Program-made: the position numbers and the translations under genes | From: Bacteroidota bacterium | Lineage (GTDB): Bacteria > Bacteroidota > Bacteroidia > Flavobacteriales > Schleiferiaceae | Length of the DNA: 48,941 nt | Direction of reading: 5' to 3' | Assembly: GCA_003045825.1 (NCBI GenBank) | Contig: PZPA01000004.1 | Coordinates: 1 to 48,941, forward strand | Notes under the pieces: model-generated | What the model was told of the DNA's origin: nothing | Seen by the model: the letters and a program-made list of their open reading frames with translations, nothing else | Database searches by the model: none | Shown here: positions 25,801-34,395 of the stretch, piece by piece | Layout: every line of letters starts with the position of its first letter | Numbering within the stretch: the stretch's first letter is position 1

Positions 25801-27201
25801 ATTCTTCGCAAGGGTATGGGTAAAAAGCAGAAGCATATCATCGATAAGCTTAAGCCGATGTTCCTGGACGGTGGGGAAGAACGCGGTCACAATAGAGACG
25901 TTCTCGAAAAGGTTTGGAAGGACTGGGAAGCCTTTGCTTCGTATGCTTTTAATAAGTCACACTCTACTTGTTACGCCTGGGTAGCCTTTCAAACGGCCTA
26001 TCTCAAAGCACATTATCCGGCTGAATTCATGGCATCCGTATTATCGAATAACATGTCAGATCTAAAGACAGTAACCTTCTTCATGGAGGAATGCCGCCGC
26101 ATTGGCGTGCCTGTTTTAGGTCCTTCTGTCAATGAAAGTTTATTGCGTTTTTCCGTGAACCCGAAAGGTGCCGTACGTTTTGGAATGGGCGGTATGAAGG
26201 GCGTTGGTGAAAATGCTGTGCGCGAGATTATATCGCAACGCGAGGATGGTGGCCAATTCAAAAATCTCTTCGATTTACTTGAACGAATAGACCTCCGTCA
26301 AGCCAATAGAAAAACCATAGAGTGTCTCATTCTTGGCGGAGCCATGGACGACTTCGAGGGGACGCACCGTGCCATGTACTTCTCAGAAGAGGAGGGTGGA
26401 CGCAGTTTTGTGGAAAAAGCGATCAAATACGTACAAGGCAAGAAAAACGATTCAGAAAGTGCCCAAGCCTCACTTTTTGGTGAAGGTTCTGGCGAAGAAC
26501 TTCCGCCGCCCACTATGCCAGTTGTACCTGAATGGCCTTCTATTGTTGCCCTTAAGAAGGAAAAAGAGATTAATGGAATGTACCTCAGTTCTCATCCACT
26601 GGATGATTATCGAACGGAGATTAAATACTTTTGTAACGCATCTTTGAGCCGTTTGAACCATGTAGAAAGCATCTTGGGACGGGAAGTAACTGTCGCGGGT
26701 ATAGTTACCGATGCGCAGCATAGGATTTCTAAAATGGGCAAAGGCTGGGGGATATTCCGACTCGAGGACTTTCACGGGGACTATGAGTTCAAACTCTTCG
26801 GTGAAGATTACCTTAAGTTTCGACATTTCTTCGATAACGAACAATTGCTCTACATAAAAGCGCGCGGCCGTAAATTTAATCAACGCCAAGGTGAAGGCTT
26901 TGTTGAACGTTTGAGTGTCGATGTTGCAGAGGTTAGATTACTGTCAGAAGTATTGGAGGAAAGCAGCAAGAGCCTTGAGATAAAATTGAACCTGCAGTGG
27001 TTAACAACGCCACTAGTAGATGAACTGCATGAGCTCCTGTCGCTTCATCCGGGCAAGAAACGTGTTAAGTTGCATGTGATAGATGCGGAGGAGAAGCTGG
27101 ATATAAAGTTGCCGGTAAAAGAATTCAAAGTAACCATTGCAAAGGATTTACTGCAGGTTCTAGAGCAACATGAACACTTGCAACCAAAGGTGATTAGCTA
27201 A
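22819..27201 (+). CDS. dnaE: DNA polymerase III alpha subunit with fused N-terminal 3'-5' exonuclease
   Basis: This 1460-residue replicative polymerase begins with a DnaQ-like proofreading domain (residues 1-185): ExoI Asp6/Glu8 in DTETTG, ExoII Asp105 in HNVNFD, ExoIII His170/Asp175 in HNAAFD. The PHP domain starts at HLHNH (256-260). Polymerase catalytic motif PDIDIDFDDEGRD is at 685-697, with PGRGSAAGSAVAYCTG before it; helix-hairpin-helix and OB-fold regions follow. The exonuclease fusion is typical of Bacteroidota. In the PHP domain the usual TDHGN motif reads TDLGN (Leu292), so a metal-binding histidine is lost. The next gene's ATG follows the stop with no gap. Confidence 0.97.
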   Translation: MFLIFDTETTGFPKDWNAPITDLDNWPRVVQLAWQIHDENGELVEVQDHIIYPDGFDIPFNATKVHGISTERAKNEGRPLADVLTDFEEALEKCEYLVGHNVNFDLNVTGCEYYRVTGENPLDAKKSLDSCTETTAKLCELPGGRGGRYKLPKLEELHRHLFGEGFAEAHNAAFDVEATARVFLELLRIKVITPEAIGKPSSFLDGFYAANTGPIASIGLAVDEARRKREKGLDQKAKKKASGNADLHAADVEFAHLHNHSQFSILQATTVVSELVRAAVENGHAGVALTDLGNIMGAFHFNRAVMGVPGNREAYEHNQKVKSGTLNEPLQEYPFVGIIGCEFFVCEDRLDRSKKDDGYQIVLLAKNKNGYHNLAKLSSEGMLNGFYYVPRIDKSYLLEHKEDLIVLSGGLRGEIQHLYLNVGEAQAREALEWWRDQFGDDFYLELNRHRLEEEDHVNLQLLSYAKEYGIKYIAANNTFYLTQENAEAHDILLCVKEGAQKSTPIGRGRGFRYGFPNQEFYFKTKEEMVELFSDLPEALNTTKEIIDKVELYPLERDVLLPEFDIPEEFQDPQDKIDSGQRGENAYLRHLTYVGAKTRYEDLTPEITERLDFELETIARTGYPGYFLIVQDFCEAARQMDVSVGPGRGSAAGSAVAYCTGITNVDPIKYDLLFERFLNPERVSLPDIDIDFDDEGRDKVIQYVIDKYGASQVAQIITYGTMAAKSSIRDAGRVLELPLPDTDRIAKLIPDMTKLKKLWELDDKELRSKFGSEEAGLVQQLKALSEGDTLEATTINQARVLEGSLRNTGIHACGVIITPSDIRELVPVARAKDSEMWCTQFDNSVVEDAGLLKMDFLGLRTLTIIKEACRLVKQRHDVDLDPDSFPLDDTKTYELFQRGETVGIFQYESAGMQKYLKELKPTEFADLIAMNALYRPGPLEYIPEFIERKHGRKEIVYDLDAMEGKLKETYGITVYQEQVMLLSQELAGFTKGQADILRKGMGKKQKHIIDKLKPMFLDGGEERGHNRDVLEKVWKDWEAFASYAFNKSHSTCYAWVAFQTAYLKAHYPAEFMASVLSNNMSDLKTVTFFMEECRRIGVPVLGPSVNESLLRFSVNPKGAVRFGMGGMKGVGENAVREIISQREDGGQFKNLFDLLERIDLRQANRKTIECLILGGAMDDFEGTHRAMYFSEEEGGRSFVEKAIKYVQGKKNDSESAQASLFGEGSGEELPPPTMPVVPEWPSIVALKKEKEINGMYLSSHPLDDYRTEIKYFCNASLSRLNHVESILGREVTVAGIVTDAQHRISKMGKGWGIFRLEDFHGDYEFKLFGEDYLKFRHFFDNEQLLYIKARGRKFNQRQGEGFVERLSVDVAEVRLLSEVLEESSKSLEIKLNLQWLTTPLVDELHELLSLHPGKKRVKLHVIDAEEKLDIKLPVKEFKVTIAKDLLQVLEQHEHLQPKVIS

Positions 27202-28011
27202 ATGAAAAACTGGATAGGATGTATAGTTTTGTTGTTCGCAACCCCTTTGATAGCGCAGGTGAATTGTGTGACAACCGCTGACCAGCTGGGTCCTTACTTT
27301 ATTGCAAACGCACCGCTCATAACTAATGACACTCTTGCACCGGGTATTTCGGATACCTCCAGAGCCTTACAGCTTACCTTTTACGTCTCTTGGAATTGTG
27401 ATACGGTTGATTTAGACACGTTGTCCAGTACTTACATGGTTGAAATGTGGCATGCAGATGCGCAAGGGGATTACAGCAACGTAGACGGCAACCCTAATAA
27501 TTTCGCCTACCGCGGGAAATTGGAGCTATCTGGTAAGTCTACAGTTTTTCATACAGAATTGCCGGGTATTTATCCTTACCGACCCTCACACATTCACATC
27601 AAAAGCTATTTAACGGATGCATGGTTCACTGATACGTTGGTCACACAATTGTATTTTGAAGGTGATTCTCTTCTTCAGTTTGATATCGCTAGTTCTTATC
27701 CGGAGCGCTGGATACGTTTGGACACCACAGCGAAGGGATATATGGGCGGTTTCGCTTTTGGCCTTCAATATATCATTGGGACCGCGGAGGAGGAGAAGAC
27801 TACATGGACTTGCTTTCCCAACCCCGCAGTGGATAAAGTCGCCATAGAATCTTCAAGCCCTTTCGCTCAAATTCAAGTCATGGATGCGATCGGGAGGGTC
27901 TACTACGAGGGGACCTTGCCAGATGGACAAAATCTAGACATAAGCGAATGGCCGCGCGGGACGTACGTTGTTCGTATAAACGAGCAATCGCGTTTGTTAT
28001 TGGTGCGCTAG
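27202..28011 (+). CDS. Secreted intradiol-dioxygenase-like protein with T9SS type A sorting domain
   Basis: The 269-residue protein has a signal peptide ending at LIAQ. Residues ~25-175 match the intradiol ring-cleavage dioxygenase fold: GPYFIANAP, MWHADAQGDY, PGIYPYRPSHIHIK and TQLYFEGD. The four expected Fe(III) ligands can be assigned as Tyr91, Tyr124, His130 and His132. Residues ~200-269 (FPNPAVDKVAIES to GTYVVRINEQSRLLLVR) form a T9SS type A sorting domain. It would be exported to the surface, where it might act on catechol-like compounds; that substrate is inferred. The ATG abuts the dnaE stop, so transcription with dnaE is likely. Confidence 0.85.
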   Translation: MKNWIGCIVLLFATPLIAQVNCVTTADQLGPYFIANAPLITNDTLAPGISDTSRALQLTFYVSWNCDTVDLDTLSSTYMVEMWHADAQGDYSNVDGNPNNFAYRGKLELSGKSTVFHTELPGIYPYRPSHIHIKSYLTDAWFTDTLVTQLYFEGDSLLQFDIASSYPERWIRLDTTAKGYMGGFAFGLQYIIGTAEEEKTTWTCFPNPAVDKVAIESSSPFAQIQVMDAIGRVYYEGTLPDGQNLDISEWPRGTYVVRINEQSRLLLVR

Positions 28012-28098
28012 GGTTTTTAACAGAATGGTGCCTTTTGGTGTGGATAACATCAATGAGTTCATAGGTATTGACTATAGGTTACAAGGTTATATTGGCCC

Positions 28099-28106
28099 TA
28101 CTTTTG
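28099..28106 (+). promoter_or_regulatory. Putative -7 element for thioredoxin
   Basis: TACTTTTG is an exact match to TAnnTTTG and ends 26 nt before the thioredoxin ATG. It lies inside the longer open frame that begins at 28025, supporting the shorter start. Confidence 0.5.
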
Positions 28107-28132
28107 AATTAAGAAAACGAAATACATTTTTT

Positions 28133-28450
28133 ATGGCACTCGAAATAACAGAAGCAAACTTCGAAGAGATTGTAATGAAATCAGATAAGCCTGTTTTGGT
28201 TGATTTCTGGGCAGAATGGTGTGGCCCTTGCCGCATGGTTGGACCTGTAGTCGACGAATTGGCTGGCGATTACGAAGGTAAAGCTGTGGTAGGCAAATTA
28301 AACGTAGATACAGAAGGTGCAGTGGCGCAGCAGTTTGGTGTGCGTAACATTCCAACACTATTGGTATTTAAAAACGGTGAAATCGTAGACAAGCAAGTTG
28401 GAGCAACAAGCAAGCAAGTACTCGCTGCGAAGCTCGACGGCGCGATGTAA
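28133..28450 (+). CDS. trxA: Thioredoxin
   Basis: The 105-residue cytoplasmic protein has the WCGPC redox site (Cys30, Cys33) after VLVDFWAE, and the cis-proline in NIPTLLVFK. Thioredoxin reduces protein disulfides and is recharged by thioredoxin reductase. The ATG at 28133 gives the usual length; the open frame extends 108 nt further upstream, but that part has no family similarity and contains the putative promoter. A strong terminator follows 23 nt after the stop. Confidence 0.95.
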   Translation: MALEITEANFEEIVMKSDKPVLVDFWAEWCGPCRMVGPVVDELAGDYEGKAVVGKLNVDTEGAVAQQFGVRNIPTLLVFKNGEIVDKQVGATSKQVLAAKLDGAM

Positions 28451-28473
28451 GCTACCGCAAAGCAAAATTTCAG

Positions 28474-28508
28474 AAGCCCCCAATCCGTGAGGATTGGGGG
28501 CTTTTTTT
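28474..28508 (+). terminator. Intrinsic terminator of thioredoxin
   Basis: A perfect 13-bp stem (AAGCCCCCAATCC / GGATTGGGGGCTT) with loop GTGA continues into a run of seven Ts. Confidence 0.93.
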
Positions 28509-28536
28509 GTTCGCAACTTTTAGTTCTTTACAAAAA

Positions 28537-28566
28537 TTGACTTTTAGAATATGGCGTGCCAATTTG
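28537..28566 (+). promoter_or_regulatory. Possible promoter of the lipase/beta-helix gene
   Basis: A TTG at 28537-28539 is followed after exactly 19 nt by CCAATTTG, which keeps the TTTG half of the -7 consensus but not the TA. The distance to the ATG (26 nt) matches other leader genes here. Confidence 0.35.
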
Positions 28567-28592
28567 AATAGAAACCTCAAATATCGCGTCTT

Positions 28593-31500
28593 ATGAAAGC
28601 ATTACTACTTCGTCTATTTTCTTGGGTCATTTGTATCCTTATTCCCATTACTTCGAATGCCCAATTGCAAGATTCATTGGATTGGATCTATGAAAAATTA
28701 CCGTCTCATCTTTTCGCTACTGGATTATTGCATGATGTCAGTGCAGTACATTTATTCACCCACCAAGGGCCCTTAGATCCTCATTTTCATACAGGAAGCC
28801 TACCCGGCAGGAGTGCTACGATAGAGCAATTTCAGTACGTATATATGGACTTGTATCAGAGCCAGCTGCGAGATTCCAACAAGGCATTTTATCCACAAAA
28901 TAACTTGCGTCTCATGCCTTGGGATAGTTTGAGTCTAGAGCATAAATACATGGGTAAAGTTGATGTGCCTTTGATGTTACTCTGGGCAACTTTTAACACT
29001 CTTGATTCAACGGCTATTGCTCAAGGATTCTTGGATTTTGATAAAGGCCAATTCGAATTGGTCGACGAATACATTACCATTGACGACCAGGGGCAGTATC
29101 CTGTTTACCAGGGAGATCCACAAAAGTTAGCGCAACAAGCAGTAATGCAAGACACGACTTTCATAGGTTCAGCATTGTATTCCTCAACCTACAGCGAAAC
29201 AAATACGGCATCTGTAACCTTCCAACTCAGTTCAAGTGAAGTTTATCAAAATATAGGGGGTATAGACAGTATCACCGTAGATTTTGCCGATGGTGCAGGG
29301 TTTCGTAGCGTCATTACAAATCAACTGGTGACAATCAACTACCATTGTTCCACTTCGCAGGTAGAGCACGTTGTGAAAGAACTAAGAATAAGAGGATATA
29401 AAAACGGCAAAACGGTGGAGAGTAAGCTTAAAGTGAACGTCGTATTTAATACTCCCGTGGCCCATCAAGAAGTATTGACAGATTTGCTTCCATCATCACC
29501 TTGTGTACCTAATGCGGATCCAGAATATGGCGCACGAGTAACATTAAGATATGCCGACCCTAGCGCGGGCCTTCAAAAGCCTGTTGTGGTGGTGGAAGGA
29601 TTTGAATCTTCCGTACAACCCTACGGTAATCTTACATACAAAAGCATTAGTAGTGGCTATGTGTTTGATGAAAATGGCGACCAGATCTTTCAGCACATTC
29701 ATCCTTTAAGTTGGCTGTATGATTCCCTCACTTTAGCTGGTTTCGATATTGTGCATATAGATTTTCGAGAAGCAAAATTGTCGCTTATGGAGAATAAAAT
29801 CAATGTACTAAAGACGTTGAATTGGTTGCACGCTAAGAATCCTCTGGCTGAGATTACGGTGATTGGGGCTTCTATGGGTGGACTCATCGCGAAGATGGCT
29901 ATAAACGATTTAGCTGCTTCAGGCTGTTGTTATAATATCGTTGGTTATGGGTCATACGATGTGCCACACCGTGGCGCATTTATTCCCGTTGGACTGCAAG
30001 CAGCCAGTAAATATTATGCCGAATTATTACCTTTTGTACCCATGGCTCGAAACCCTTGGTCTGCTGTTGTGAATTCAGATGCTGCGCGCGAATTACTTAT
30101 CTCGCATTTTGATGCTTCTGCCCGTCAAGCGCACGAACAGGTAATGAAAGTTACGGCATTGGCTCCTTCAGGAATGCGCAGGTTCGCTATATCTAACGGC
30201 AGTGACATGGGACTCACTCAAACATTGCAGGATCCTCTCAGTCGCTATTTCAGGCACGGCTTAAGGCTGGAGACTTGTATTCGGCACGCCGTCGCATTTC
30301 ATTCGGATACCATTGCATTTAATATCGATGGATATCGTGATTCCCTTTTAGTCTTTGGTACCGAAGCTGTTGCCACGGATCATGCAGGAACATATCTGTT
30401 TTATGCCACTTCATACCGGCAGTTACTAACGGCATTTAAGATGAATTGGATGGCAGCTTGTTCAGCCCGTAAGGTTCAATTCATTGCTGCTGTAGGTCCA
30501 TATATCCCGGGTGTATCAAAAGCAATGCTCTCAAAAGCAGTCGTTAAAAGACAAAAACGTACAAATCAAGGACTTTTAAAAATGCAGAAGGGTATGACGA
30601 AAGGAGCCCACACGGTATTAAAGAATAAATTCCCTGAACATTATGATGAGGCACCAGGAGGTTGGACAGCAACAGCGACGGCATTTCAGTTACCGATTCT
30701 GAGTGAAATATTCAGCGCTACGCATTGCTTTATACCTTCATTTAGTGCATTAGACGTAAGCGATAGTTTGGCGTACCAGCCCATACGCAATCAACCGATA
30801 CCTTCTTTTCACACTTTCATAGCGCCTGGAATAATTCACGATGCAGTTGGCACCAATCAAGCGCACATCAGCGTTGATTCAACCATTATTTCTTTCGGTC
30901 TGTCTCAATTGCGTACCATCTACGACCAAAAGTTGAGCGATACATTAAAGACCGATTTTAATCTCGCTCAGGAACATACCTATTTTGGGGCCGTTCAGAG
31001 CAATCTAGGAAGACTTATTGTTCCCAAAAATATAACCCTAGGGCTTGGGCTCACTACGGGTATTGGCCCAGCGAATTCGACGGTTGCGAGTGCAGCGAAG
31101 CAAGCGGTGCATTGCTTCGTAGGTCATGGCTGTACCAGGGATACAGTGCATATCTATGGAGACCTACGGATAGGTGATGGCCCAAATAATCTAGCTTCTC
31201 TACGTGTAAATGAATCAAGCGCTTTAGTGCTGCACAAGGGGGCAACTTTATTTATTGAACCGGGCAGTCGATTGGAAATTAGTAGGGAAGGGGCGTTGAT
31301 TGTGGAAAAAGGAGTTTCGATAGTTTTAGATCGTGGTACCATTCAGTTACAGGGCATGCTTGTACTGGAATCAGATGCGCTGTTTCAGCCGCAAGGGCCT
31401 GGTCAATTCTACTTTAGCGGAAATGCTGCTGTAACTGCCGAAAAAGGCGCTGTGATGCATTTGGAGGACGCGGAAATTAAGATTTCCTCTACACTGAACA

Positions 31501-32642
31501 TCCCTTCACAATTGGACCATTTTGCAATGGATCAATGTAAAGTGACCCTTGATTCAGAGGCTACGCTACGTTTGCACAGTTTATCCCAGTTGTGGAATAC
31601 TGAATTTGTCAAAACGGGTAAGAAACAAACAGCTTCCATTTCAGTGCTTGAAGGAGTTTCGGAAGTTCAACATTGTCAATTTCACGGCGGTAATCCAGCA
31701 CTTTCGATTGCTGATTCAGTGCAGTGGGGTTTAGCGAATACGACTTTTTCAGATGCTAATATGGGCTTAAGCGCACTGTCACCACCACAGTTGTTTTCGG
31801 CTAATTCATTCACTGGCAACACCACCGGAGGGATGATCACTGGCGCTGATTTTCTTCTCGAACGCTCAGTTTTTCATAATAATAACGTTGGCATAGTCCT
31901 TAAAGGGCCTGGTAAATGGGTACAGCTGGAATTCTGTAGTTTTTCATCAAATACGTCGGCGGGTATACAAACGAACCAATCAAAGCTTCATGTTTTCTGT
32001 AGTGATTTCGCACACAACACTGTTGGAATTCAAGCCTCTAAAGGCCAATTGAAATTGGCCAAAAATGCTGGAAACACTTTCGAGAACAATACAGTCGGGG
32101 TGAGCTTTCAAAGTTTGGAGAAGCTAGAGCTTCAGCAAGGACATAACACGTTCAATCAGCAAGTATTATACGATGTAACCGGTAGTTTTTCTCCTTCTGC
32201 AAGTCTAAGCTACAATGGATCATACCATTACATATACGCCGATAACACTAGTTTTTCTAAGGCCAACAGTAACCTCTTAACTGTAGGAAAAGACACAGTT
32301 TACTTGTTGTACGCTTCCAGCCAGCCCCCAAGTGTATTGCTGTGTCCAACCAAAGGGGGGAGGAAATCAGAAGATGTTAGTTGGTCTCGTACAGATTCAC
32401 TACCTGAATTTGTCGCTTTTCCGAATCCTGGAAATGAATGGGTCGAATTGGTTTTTCTGACCACGAGTACAAAAGCGGAATTAGCAGTATTCAATCCTCA
32501 GGGGGAGCAAATTTATCTCGAAGAACTGCCAATTGGAACTTATCGTAAGCAATTAAATATTCCCGGAAGTGCTGGCTTATATCTTGTTCGACTTATCGAT
32601 GGGGACCGTATTGCCCAACTCCGTTGGCTTAAGCTCGATTAG
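28593..32642 (+). CDS. Large secreted alpha/beta hydrolase with beta-helix repeats and T9SS sorting tail
   Basis: The 1349-residue product starts with a signal peptide (about 1-24, ending SNAQ). Near residues 325-520 lies a lipase-like alpha/beta hydrolase region with the nucleophile elbow VIGASMGGL (Ser427), preceded by KPVVVVEGFE and followed by GYGSYDVPHRGAFIPVG. From about 860 to 1230, short repeated strands rich in N, G and hydrophobic residues (LVVEKGV-like, FHNNNVGIVLKG, FENNTVGVSFQ) look like a right-handed parallel beta-helix. Residues ~1278-1349 (VAFPNPGNEWVELVF to GLYLVRLIDG) are a T9SS type A sorting domain. It is probably a surface esterase or lipase joined to a binding scaffold; the substrate is unknown. 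Confidence 0.8.
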   Translation: MKALLLRLFSWVICILIPITSNAQLQDSLDWIYEKLPSHLFATGLLHDVSAVHLFTHQGPLDPHFHTGSLPGRSATIEQFQYVYMDLYQSQLRDSNKAFYPQNNLRLMPWDSLSLEHKYMGKVDVPLMLLWATFNTLDSTAIAQGFLDFDKGQFELVDEYITIDDQGQYPVYQGDPQKLAQQAVMQDTTFIGSALYSSTYSETNTASVTFQLSSSEVYQNIGGIDSITVDFADGAGFRSVITNQLVTINYHCSTSQVEHVVKELRIRGYKNGKTVESKLKVNVVFNTPVAHQEVLTDLLPSSPCVPNADPEYGARVTLRYADPSAGLQKPVVVVEGFESSVQPYGNLTYKSISSGYVFDENGDQIFQHIHPLSWLYDSLTLAGFDIVHIDFREAKLSLMENKINVLKTLNWLHAKNPLAEITVIGASMGGLIAKMAINDLAASGCCYNIVGYGSYDVPHRGAFIPVGLQAASKYYAELLPFVPMARNPWSAVVNSDAARELLISHFDASARQAHEQVMKVTALAPSGMRRFAISNGSDMGLTQTLQDPLSRYFRHGLRLETCIRHAVAFHSDTIAFNIDGYRDSLLVFGTEAVATDHAGTYLFYATSYRQLLTAFKMNWMAACSARKVQFIAAVGPYIPGVSKAMLSKAVVKRQKRTNQGLLKMQKGMTKGAHTVLKNKFPEHYDEAPGGWTATATAFQLPILSEIFSATHCFIPSFSALDVSDSLAYQPIRNQPIPSFHTFIAPGIIHDAVGTNQAHISVDSTIISFGLSQLRTIYDQKLSDTLKTDFNLAQEHTYFGAVQSNLGRLIVPKNITLGLGLTTGIGPANSTVASAAKQAVHCFVGHGCTRDTVHIYGDLRIGDGPNNLASLRVNESSALVLHKGATLFIEPGSRLEISREGALIVEKGVSIVLDRGTIQLQGMLVLESDALFQPQGPGQFYFSGNAAVTAEKGAVMHLEDAEIKISSTLNIPSQLDHFAMDQCKVTLDSEATLRLHSLSQLWNTEFVKTGKKQTASISVLEGVSEVQHCQFHGGNPALSIADSVQWGLANTTFSDANMGLSALSPPQLFSANSFTGNTTGGMITGADFLLERSVFHNNNVGIVLKGPGKWVQLEFCSFSSNTSAGIQTNQSKLHVFCSDFAHNTVGIQASKGQLKLAKNAGNTFENNTVGVSFQSLEKLELQQGHNTFNQQVLYDVTGSFSPSASLSYNGSYHYIYADNTSFSKANSNLLTVGKDTVYLLYASSQPPSVLLCPTKGGRKSEDVSWSRTDSLPEFVAFPNPGNEWVELVFLTTSTKAELAVFNPQGEQIYLEELPIGTYRKQLNIPGSAGLYLVRLIDGDRIAQLRWLKLD

Positions 32643-32672
32643 GTTATATTTTTTAAGCTAACGGATTCGCCC

Positions 32673-32679
32673 TATTTTG
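32673..32679 (+). promoter_or_regulatory. Possible -7 element for the WbpE-like operon
   Basis: TATTTTG, a one-base-short variant of the -7 element, ends 24 nt before the chosen ATG. It contains an alternative TTG start codon, which makes that start unlikely. Confidence 0.35.
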
Positions 32680-32703
32680 CAGTATAATTCCAATCACCTG
32701 TGT

Positions 32704-33816
32704 ATGCCTATTCCAATGGTAGATTTACCCAAAATCCACGCGCCTTACCAGGGTGCTTTGGACGAAGCTGTACTATCGGTAGTTCATGGCGGTGGGTATA
32801 TTGGAGGTCCAGTTGTAGAGGCTTTTGAGAAACAAGCAGCGTCTTTTCTTGACGCTCCAATCATTGGTGTTGGCAATGGGACTGACGCGCTGCAAATCGC
32901 ATTAATGTCTTTAGGTATTCAACCTGGAGACGAAGTGATTGTGCCGGCTTTTACCTACGCGGCAAGTGCTGAAGTCATTGCATTATTAGGTGCCGTTGCG
33001 GTTTGGTGTGATGTAAATGAATCAACATTTACCATTGACCCGAATTCGGTTAAGGACGTACTGTCTGATAAAACAGCGGCAATTATTGCGGTTCATTTGT
33101 ACGGGCAATGTGCTGATATTGAGTCTTTAGAAAAAATAGCTGTAGGAATTCCAATTGTAGAGGATACCGCACAGGCATTTGGTGCAAAATTCATTAAGGG
33201 TAAGTATTCAGGCAGATTTGCAGGAACCGTCGGGGCCTTTGGAACGTTTAGTTTTTTTCCAACAAAAAACCTTGGAGCTCTAGGGGATGGTGGAGCAATA
33301 TCAAGCACAAACGCTGACTTTTTAGTCAAAGCTAAGTCCATAGCAAGCCATGGTCAGCGTAAAAAATACGAGCATCATTTACTGGGTTTGAATTCTCGAC
33401 TTGATCCTATTCAGGCAGCTGCTCTTGCTGTGAAGTTAAAGTTCCTGCCTGAGGCGCTTTCTGCCAAAACACTCATTTCCGAACAGTATTTAGCCGCTTT
33501 TCAACCTTTGAAACAAGTTGTTGTTCCCGAAACAGCATCCTTCTCTAATCACACGTACCATCAGTTTACACTTACTATTCCAAGCGAAAAACGTGATAGA
33601 TTTGTGGAGTATATGAGAGAAAAAGGCATCTCAACCATGGTGTATTACCCTATTCCTCTGCACAAACAAAAAGCATATGCGCATTTTGAGCCTAGAACTT
33701 CCTTAGCAATAAGCGAAAAGTTGTCTAGGAGCGTTATTAGTATTCCGGTGCATGAAGCATTGGCGCCCAATGATATCTTGGCTATTAAAGATGCAATAAC
33801 AAAATACTTTTCCTAA
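32704..33816 (+). CDS. DegT/DnrJ/EryC1 sugar aminotransferase, WbpE-like
   Basis: The 370-residue PLP enzyme belongs to the sugar-nucleotide aminotransferases: [13 protein letters not shown] near residue 56, [12 protein letters not shown] and the PLP lysine Lys188 in [17 protein letters not shown]. The closest type is WbpE/WlbC, which adds an amino group at C3 of the 3-keto-UDP-GlcNAcA made by WbpB. The ATG at 32704 is used; a second ATG four codons later is possible. It leads a three-gene operon with 2-nt and 1-nt gaps to the acetyltransferase and epimerase. Confidence 0.88.
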   Translation: MPIPMVDLPKIHAPYQGALDEAVLSVVHGGGYIGGPVVEAFEKQAASFLDAPIIGVGNGTDALQIALMSLGIQPGDEVIVPAFTYAASAEVIALLGAVAVWCDVNESTFTIDPNSVKDVLSDKTAAIIAVHLYGQCADIESLEKIAVGIPIVEDTAQAFGAKFIKGKYSGRFAGTVGAFGTFSFFPTKNLGALGDGGAISSTNADFLVKAKSIASHGQRKKYEHHLLGLNSRLDPIQAAALAVKLKFLPEALSAKTLISEQYLAAFQPLKQVVVPETASFSNHTYHQFTLTIPSEKRDRFVEYMREKGISTMVYYPIPLHKQKAYAHFEPRTSLAISEKLSRSVISIPVHEALAPNDILAIKDAITKYFS

Positions 33817-33818
33817 TT

Positions 33819-34394
33819 ATGGATGATTTTTTTGTACACGAAACTGCGGTCGTCGATGCGGGTGTTCACATAGGAACGGGCACTAAGGTTTGGCATTTTT
33901 CACATATCATGTCTCATTGCACAGTTGGTGTAGATTGTGTTATTGGCCAAAATGTTTTTCTTGGTGCTTCGGTTAAAATAGGATCAGGTGTAAAAATTCA
34001 GAATAACGTAAGCGTCTACAGTGGTGTCGAAATTGAGGACGACGTCTTTCTCGGTCCATCTATGGTGTTTACAAATGTGAATGCGCCTCGTAGTTTCATT
34101 GAGCAGAAGAATTATTCGAAAACTCTCGTTAAAAAGGGCGCCTCTATAGGAGCAAATGCAACGATCGTTTGCGGCAATACAATAGGAGCTTATGCTTTTA
34201 TTGGCGCCGGTGCTGTTGTGACCAGTGAGGTTCCTGATTATGCATTTATCTACGGAGTGCCGGCCAAGCTAAAGGGGTGGGTGAGTAAGGCTGGCTCACG
34301 TCTATATTTTGAAGACAGTTCTACTGCATTTTGTGATAAAACTGGTGAGAAATATGAATTAAGAAACGGCGCAGTCTTTTTAGTCACCTCCTAA
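33819..34394 (+). CDS. Left-handed beta-helix N-acetyltransferase, WbpD-like
   Basis: The 191-residue protein contains hexapeptide repeats ([19 protein letters not shown], then [20 protein letters not shown]) and the family loop [13 protein letters not shown], typical of WbpD/WlbB. It would acetylate the 3-amino group of the UDP-2-acetamido-3-amino uronic acid using acetyl-CoA, after the WbpE-like step. The sequence [15 protein letters not shown] forms the last coils before a short C-terminal tail. The position between the aminotransferase and the epimerase strongly supports the assignment. Confidence 0.9.
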   Translation: MDDFFVHETAVVDAGVHIGTGTKVWHFSHIMSHCTVGVDCVIGQNVFLGASVKIGSGVKIQNNVSVYSGVEIEDDVFLGPSMVFTNVNAPRSFIEQKNYSKTLVKKGASIGANATIVCGNTIGAYAFIGAGAVVTSEVPDYAFIYGVPAKLKGWVSKAGSRLYFEDSSTAFCDKTGEKYELRNGAVFLVTS

Positions 34395-34395
34395 G

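Noticed and set aside
28025-28132. N-terminal extension of thioredoxin
   Set aside because: The extra 36 residues have no family similarity and contain a -7 promoter match; the ATG at 28133 gives the standard length.
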